Assembly: GCA_021324415.1 (NCBI GenBank)
Contig: JAJPJF010000531.1
Location: 1-37,945 of the forward strand
Length of the DNA stretch: 37,945 nucleotides
Reading direction: 5' to 3'
Source of the DNA: Nostocales cyanobacterium Centralia_MAG_434
GTDB taxonomy: Bacteria > Cyanobacteriota > Cyanobacteriia > Cyanobacteriales > Nostocaceae
Shown: piece after piece, positions 33,209 to 37,945 of the stretch
Numbering within the stretch: position 1 is the first letter of the stretch
Layout: the number at the start of each line of letters is the position of its first letter
Position numbers and translations under genes: made by a program
Notes under the pieces: generated by a model
What the model saw: only the letters and a program-made list of their open reading frames with translations
Told to the model about the DNA's origin: nothing
Databases searched by the model: none

Positions 33209-34126
33209 ATGAAACGTGTACTAGTGATTTATTACTCAAATTCAGGAGATGTGGCTCGTGCAGCCGCATCTTTTGCCAAGTATCTCAATACACAAGAAGT
33301 CGAACTAACTTGGGAGTGTATTCAACCAAAGGCTGATTATCCTTATCCTTGGAGTTTATATCAATTTTTTGACGTTTTCCCAGAATGTATTAATGGGGAG
33401 CCGCCAGAAATTTATCCACCGAAATTTAGTCAAGATGACAAATTTGATTTGGTGATTCTTGCCTATCAGGTTTGGTTTTTAACACCATCTTTACCGATTC
33501 AAGGCTTTTTCAAATCTCAGTACGCAAGAGTTTTGAAAGATACGAAAGTTATCACTTTAGTGGTATGTCGAAATATGTGGCACTCGGCCTCAGAAGCTAT
33601 GAAGAAAATGATTGCTGAGAGAGGAGGTATTCATATTGACAATGTGGTTGTTACCCATCAAGGTATCCCTTTAGCGACATTTATTACCACACCTAGGCTA
33701 CTGTTGACTGGAAAAAAGGATGGGTTATGGGGGATATTGCCTCCGGGGGGAGTCCGTCAGCGGAAAATTGGTGCATTATCAAGATTTGGGAAGCAAATAG
33801 CAGATAATCTTGCTACTTTAAGTGATTCTTCTAATCAGCCATTACTCAGAGGTCTTGATGCTGTTGAGGTCAATCCAGGCTATGTCATTCCGGAGTTCAT
33901 TGGACGGGTAGTATACCGTCCGTGGGCCAAAATAGCTCGTTTGTTTGGTAAGCGAGGAAGCTGGAGCAGACTAATAATAATCTCCATCTTTGCAGTTCAT
34001 CTAGTATTTGCCATTCCTATTGTCCTTTTAGTTTCTACAGTCATTCAATTTCTCTTTAGTCCGGTGCTCAATAAGAAAATGTCGTCTTATATTGAGCTTC
34101 TGAAATCTCCATCTGGAGTTAGCTAG
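33209..34126 (+). CDS. darA: DarA-like dialkylresorcinol/cyclohexanedione-forming enzyme
   Basis: The 305-residue protein has a flavodoxin-like N-terminus (VLVIYYSNSGDVARAA). It then carries the run shared by proteins annotated as dialkylresorcinol condensing enzymes: PYPWSLYQFFDVFPE, DLVILAYQVWFLTPSLP, VVCRNMWHSA and LLTGKK...LPPGGV. Two hydrophobic segments near 258-290 suggest membrane association. In characterised dar systems (Pseudomonas, Flavobacteria/flexirubin) DarB joins two acyl chains and DarA closes the ring to a cyclohexanedione. The DarB-like gene follows 77 bp downstream on the same strand. No DarC-type aromatase was recognised in the window. The ribosome-binding site is weak. 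The symbol marks homology; activity here is inferred. Confidence 0.82.
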   Translation: MKRVLVIYYSNSGDVARAAASFAKYLNTQEVELTWECIQPKADYPYPWSLYQFFDVFPECINGEPPEIYPPKFSQDDKFDLVILAYQVWFLTPSLPIQGFFKSQYARVLKDTKVITLVVCRNMWHSASEAMKKMIAERGGIHIDNVVVTHQGIPLATFITTPRLLLTGKKDGLWGILPPGGVRQRKIGALSRFGKQIADNLATLSDSSNQPLLRGLDAVEVNPGYVIPEFIGRVVYRPWAKIARLFGKRGSWSRLIIISIFAVHLVFAIPIVLLVSTVIQFLFSPVLNKKMSSYIELLKSPSGVS

Positions 34127-34203
34127 AAGTTAGTCCTAGCTCATTGTTTGAACGATGTCGATTTGAATAATTTAAGCCTTTGTAAATTTGTCAGGAGAAC
34201 ATT

Positions 34204-35352
34204 ATGACTTCAGCATATATTACAGGTTTAGGAGTTTTTCTTCCCAATGAACCAGTCAGTAATGAGGAGATCGAAAATATTCTTGGGTTAATCAATGGCA
34301 AGCCCTCCAAAGCTAAGAAACGAATCCTACAAAACAACGGAATAAAATCTCGATACTATGCCATAGATCCCAAAACTGGCAAACAAACTCACACTAATGC
34401 ACAGTTAACAGCCGAAGCAGTGCATGTTCTTTTAAGAAATTCTAATTTTCCCATAGAGGAAATTGAATGCTTAGCCTGTGGTACCTCCTCTCCAGATCAG
34501 TTTGTTCCTAACCATGCTGTCATGGTGCATGGTGAACTGGGGTGCCCTGTTTGTGAGGTTATATCTACGAGTGGTGTTTGCTGTTCAGGAATGACAGCCT
34601 TTAAGTATGGATATATGAGTGTGTCTTCGGGTTTGAGTAAAAATGCTGTTGTTACAGGATCAGAACTCGTATCAAGCATTTTGACGGCGAAGTTCTTTCA
34701 GCCAGAAATAGAAGCGAAAATTCAAGAATTAGAAGCCAGACCGATCATATCCTTTGAGAAGGATTTTTTGAGGTGGATGCTTTCTGATGCCGCAGCAGCA
34801 GTATTGATAAAGGATACACCTCGTCAAGATGGTATTTCACTCAGAATAGACTGGGTTGATATTGTCTCTTTTGCTAATGAGAGAGAGACTTGTATGTATG
34901 CAGGAGCCGTGAAGAGATCTGATGGTTCTTTACACGGTTGGCGAGATGTCGAACATCCAAGTGAAATTTGGAAAGAGAGTTATCTTGTTGTTAAGCAAGA
35001 TGCCAAACTTCTAGGGGAAAATATTATTTCTTATGGTATAAAAGGTTTATTGCAAATTCTGGATAAATATAGAATAAGCCCAGATAATATCGATTGGCTT
35101 TTGCCGCACTATTCGTCAGAATATTTCATGCAGCCACTCTACACATCTTTAGAGAATATTGGATTTTCAATTCCATTGGATAAATGGTTTACTAACTTAA
35201 CATATAAGGGTAATACAGGCTCAGCTTCTATCTTTGTGATTTTGGAAGAACTGATGTCATCAGGCAAAGTGAAAAGAGGTGATAAAATACTTTGCCTAGT
35301 TCCTGAAAGTGCCAGATTTTCATACGCCTATATGCACTTAACAGCTGTTTAA
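34204..35352 (+). CDS. darB: DarB-like ketosynthase (KAS III family)
   Basis: The 382-residue thiolase-fold enzyme has the KAS III triad Cys127 (GVCCSGM), His302 (LLPHYSS) and Asn337 (YKGNTGSAS). It ends in the KGDKILCLVPESARFSYAYMHLT form characteristic of DarB in dialkylresorcinol and flexirubin clusters. DarB condenses a beta-ketoacyl thioester with a second acyl chain, giving two alkyl substituents on the ring that DarA closes. AGGAGA five bases upstream of the ATG is a strong ribosome-binding site. The gene shares a transcript with darA and ends at a terminator at 35368. Partner substrates could be the unreduced chain from the KS-AT-ACP-TE enzyme and an acyl-ACP from the FAAL or FabF branch; this is inference. 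Confidence 0.87.
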   Translation: MTSAYITGLGVFLPNEPVSNEEIENILGLINGKPSKAKKRILQNNGIKSRYYAIDPKTGKQTHTNAQLTAEAVHVLLRNSNFPIEEIECLACGTSSPDQFVPNHAVMVHGELGCPVCEVISTSGVCCSGMTAFKYGYMSVSSGLSKNAVVTGSELVSSILTAKFFQPEIEAKIQELEARPIISFEKDFLRWMLSDAAAAVLIKDTPRQDGISLRIDWVDIVSFANERETCMYAGAVKRSDGSLHGWRDVEHPSEIWKESYLVVKQDAKLLGENIISYGIKGLLQILDKYRISPDNIDWLLPHYSSEYFMQPLYTSLENIGFSIPLDKWFTNLTYKGNTGSASIFVILEELMSSGKVKRGDKILCLVPESARFSYAYMHLTAV

Positions 35353-35367
35353 AAGGCATTTGAAAAA

Positions 35368-35397
35368 GGCAGAAGTAGATGCCTTCTGCCCATTTTG
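35368..35397 (+). terminator. Terminator after darB
   Basis: GGCAGAAG (35368-35375) pairs with CTTCTGCC (35383-35390), followed by CATTTTGTT. It lies 16 bp past the darB stop, in the gap to the convergent PBP gene. A-rich sequence on the other side may let it act both ways. Confidence 0.65.
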
Positions 35398-35463
35398 TTA
35401 TGTTGTAAAGTTCGTCCAGAATAAAGCTCTTTTTTGAGTGATTCCTGTTTTTATCTCATACCT

Positions 35464-37389
35464 TCAATTCGGTTTAGGGCGAGAAAACTGAGAAGGTGGC
35501 TTGAAGTTTTCGACAGGTACATTCTTGAGAGCCTTTTGCATAAAATCACGCCAGATGGGAGTAACCATACCTCCACCCGTTGCACCGTGAGCTAATTGAC
35601 TGTTATCGTCCTTCCCTACCCAAATAGCGGTAGTTAACTGGGGTACAGTTCCAATAAACCAAATATCCCTTTCTGAAGAAGTTGTTCCTGTCTTACCAGC
35701 AACTGGACGATCTATAGCAGCGCCTTGACCTGTACCATCGCTAACTACTGAGCGCATCACATCTATAACTGTTGCAGATGCCCAAGGATCAAGAACTAAC
35801 TGAGGTTTTGGTGTATTATCTAGCAATACATTGCCACTACTATCGGTGACACGGACAATCACTGTGGGTGGTGATTGCCAACCATAATTTGCAAAAGTTG
35901 CATAGGCACTAGCCATTTCTAAAGGGGTAACGCCAATTGCACCTAGAGGCAAAGAAGTCACGGGGGCCATCGGACTCATAATTCCCAAAGTACGGCAGGT
36001 TTGAATGACTCTATTCATCCCCACAGCTTTACCAATCTTGACTGCAGGGATATTACGTGACTGAGATAATGCAGTGCGAATAGATATTGCACCCATGAAA
36101 GTATTGTCGTAATTTCTTGGATAGTACCAACCGTTACCGTCTCGATAACCAACCGGGGCATCTACAACTGTTGTATTTGGTGTAAATTTACCACTGGCAA
36201 AGGCAGTGTAGTAAACAAAAGGCTTAAAAGAAGATCCAGGCTGACGCTGAGCCTGAGTAGCACGGTTAAACTCACTAGTTTTAGAATTGACCCCACCCAC
36301 CAATGCTTTAATAAAATGCGTACGTGGATCAATTGCCACCAAAGCCATTTGATTGTTAGATATACCCTCACCTTGAAGTATTTTATGCCATTTACTAACA
36401 GTTTGCTCTGCCATGACTTGGAAGTTGGCATCAACAGTTGTTTGTACCCGCATTCCACCTTTAAGCAACTCCTCTCGCCCAAACTTCTTCGCTAACTCTT
36501 GCGCCACAGTATTAGTTACATAGGGTAAAGTACTACCTTTAAATGGCTGGAGTTTACCAAGTTTGATCTTTTCGGTGAGAGCGTCATCGTACTTTTTCTT
36601 GCTGATCCAGTTCAATTCCAGCATTCGTCCTAGCACTTCTGTTTGTTTCTGTTTTGCCAATTTCATATTCACAAATGGGCTAAACTCTTCCGGTGCTTGG
36701 ATCAAACCAGCCATCATTGCTGACTCAGCTAGGGTTAAATTTGCTGCTGACTTATTAAAGTAAGTACGCGCTGCTGTTTGGACACCATAGTTGTTATGAC
36801 CCCAATAAACTTGATTGAGGTACATCTCTAAAATTTGATCTTTGCTAAAAACTTGCTCTAAGCGCATTGCTAGCACTGCTTCTGCTATCTTTCGGGTAAA
36901 AGTGCGCTTAGGAGATAAAAACAGGTTTTTAACCAACTGCATAGTGATGGTAGAGCCACCTTCTCGCACTCCACCTGCTAACCAATTGACTATTGCAGCG
37001 CGCCCGACACCTACAGGATTAATACCATGATGCTCGTAGAAGTGGCTGTCTTCGCTAGCTAATACTGCCCGTTTGAGCTTTGGGGAAATTTCATCTAAAG
37101 GTACGACTTCCCGATTAGCCTCCCCATGAATACTTGTTAATAGTTTACCGTTAATATCATAGATATAGGTAGTTTCAGAAGGGACAAAACTACGTAATTG
37201 TCGGACATCTGGCAAGTTGCGGAAACTAATTGCTAAACCGACTAGTCCTCCAGCCAAAATAGAACTTGTCAGCATAGTCAATGATAAAAGAGTACTGCCA
37301 GTTACCTGACCCACTCCTTTCAAAAATTCATAACCTGCTGATGTTTGATGCTGTGGTTGCTGCTCTTCAAAAGTTCTAAGTGGAAACAC
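35464..37389 (-). CDS. Class A penicillin-binding protein (PBP1A-like)
   Basis: This 641-residue bifunctional murein synthase has a membrane anchor at about 33-56. A GT51 glycosyltransferase follows, with catalytic Glu113 in ASEDSHFYEHHG and the GGSTITMQLVKN motif. The transpeptidase domain has SSFK at 386-389, the SRN motif near 430 and KTGTT near 570. It polymerises lipid II into glycan strands and crosslinks them in the periplasm. GTG is the start codon, with GAGGA about 12 bases upstream. It converges on darB and appears unrelated to the lipid cluster, marking its right-hand boundary. Confidence 0.93.
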   Translation of the reverse strand: MFPLRTFEEQQPQHQTSAGYEFLKGVGQVTGSTLLSLTMLTSSILAGGLVGLAISFRNLPDVRQLRSFVPSETTYIYDINGKLLTSIHGEANREVVPLDEISPKLKRAVLASEDSHFYEHHGINPVGVGRAAIVNWLAGGVREGGSTITMQLVKNLFLSPKRTFTRKIAEAVLAMRLEQVFSKDQILEMYLNQVYWGHNNYGVQTAARTYFNKSAANLTLAESAMMAGLIQAPEEFSPFVNMKLAKQKQTEVLGRMLELNWISKKKYDDALTEKIKLGKLQPFKGSTLPYVTNTVAQELAKKFGREELLKGGMRVQTTVDANFQVMAEQTVSKWHKILQGEGISNNQMALVAIDPRTHFIKALVGGVNSKTSEFNRATQAQRQPGSSFKPFVYYTAFASGKFTPNTTVVDAPVGYRDGNGWYYPRNYDNTFMGAISIRTALSQSRNIPAVKIGKAVGMNRVIQTCRTLGIMSPMAPVTSLPLGAIGVTPLEMASAYATFANYGWQSPPTVIVRVTDSSGNVLLDNTPKPQLVLDPWASATVIDVMRSVVSDGTGQGAAIDRPVAGKTGTTSSERDIWFIGTVPQLTTAIWVGKDDNSQLAHGATGGGMVTPIWRDFMQKALKNVPVENFKPPSQFSRPKPN

Positions 37390-37945
37390 AATGATTTGAC
37401 TTCCTCGCTTATAAATAAAATTACGACTTAGATGCAGTGAAGTCAGTTAGTTAATTTGTTGTAATTAATTGTAGTTTGGTAGATCTAAGAATAGACAAAT
37501 ATTATTATCCTCAAAGATCTTGAAATTTATTATTAAATATAGATATGACGTAAATATGAAATTTATGTGAAGATTTTATTGTCATTATGGATTGTAATTA
37601 TGGCTAGCGCTCATTTAGCACTATTTTCTCTGTTTAAGTACGATTAATCACCAAAAGACATCTAGTTTAGGTCTTGACAAACTGAACTTTTACTCAGTAT
37701 CTATGTATGCTTACTGTAGTTTTTTAATGATGAGCCGCTACGTTACTAGTTTTATTAACGAATAAATTACCGAAAAAACGGGTGTAGGTGGTAGGGTTTG
37801 GGGTGTAGAGGTAAAAAGAAATTCTTGCAGAAAATGAACACCCTACTCTACACCCAAGCTGGTTTAAAGCCCCTAAATTTATTTATGGAGAAAACAAAAA
37901 ATTTATTCATAAATGAAATCCCCTCAATTCATTGATGGGGATACC
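37390..37945. other. Upstream region of the PBP gene with inverted repeats, no gene
   Basis: No gene is supported. GGGTGTAGAG (37801-37810) is matched by CTCTACACCC (37846-37855), and related GGTGTAGG/GTAGGG copies lie at about 37780-37796. At the far end ATCCCC...TGGGGAT forms a hairpin at about 37917-37942, and a diverged copy of its CCCCTnAATTnATT core lies at about 37869-37890. These resemble dispersed cyanobacterial hairpin repeats or the subterminal hairpins of IS200/IS605-type elements, but no transposase is present. Confidence 0.45.

Noticed and set aside
32934-33212. 92-codon plus-strand ORF before darA
   Set aside because: Low-complexity Lys/Phe/Ser content, no ribosome-binding site, overlaps the darA start, no domain.

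Overview
The window reads as chromosomal DNA of a filamentous, probably heterocyst-forming (Nostocales-type) cyanobacterium. The evidence is at least ten HIP1 octamers (GCGATCGC, e.g. 3410, 6782, 9122, 10800, 19053, 28580), AT-rich intergenic DNA with cyanobacterial short tandem and palindromic repeats, a DevBCA-type exporter, and HglE/PfaA-type lipid synthases of the kind that build heterocyst glycolipid aglycones. The genus cannot be fixed from the sequence alone.

Layout. 1-191: proline-rich tail of a gene that starts outside the window. 563-2766: two plus-strand genes, a class I SAM methyltransferase and a condensation/PapA-like acyltransferase. 2789-3142: panD (minus). 3387-27339: a long minus-strand array, read right to left: exporter devB-devC-devA, PKS-A (KS-AT-ACP-ACP), a KR structural piece in the -1 frame, an SDR, a KR-DH protein, a KS-CLF-AT protein, a PfaD enoyl reductase, a free ACP, a KS-AT-ACP-TE synthase, a type III PKS and an isoprenylcysteine-methyltransferase-like protein. 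27340-28405: regulatory and repeat-rich divergent region. 28406-30552: plus-strand fatty acyl-AMP ligase and its ACP. 31096-32352: minus-strand FabF-like KAS II, with a decayed ACP gene upstream. 33209-35352: plus-strand DarA- and DarB-like pair (dialkylresorcinol/cyclohexanedione formation). 35464-37389: a class A penicillin-binding protein, the right-hand housekeeping boundary. The right end holds inverted repeats only.

Working model (inference). A PUFA/heterocyst-glycolipid-like iterative synthase (KS-AT-ACP2, KR-DH, KS-CLF-AT, PfaD) makes a long acyl chain. The FAAL and ACP can prime or load chains, and the reductase-free KS-AT-ACP-TE enzyme can add an unreduced beta-keto unit. A type III PKS and/or the DarB/DarA pair then turns the chain into a resorcinol or cyclohexanedione head group. 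The methyltransferases and the acyltransferase decorate it, and the DevBCA-like pump exports it. I do not recall a characterised product for this combination.

The most notable signals are: a dnaX-type A AAA AAG slippery site joining PKS-A to a KR fragment that lacks a credible start; a 52-nt conserved element in front of both the FAAL and DarA transcription units; terminator-bearing tandem intergenic repeats with a third inverted copy; and two almost identical ACP repeats.
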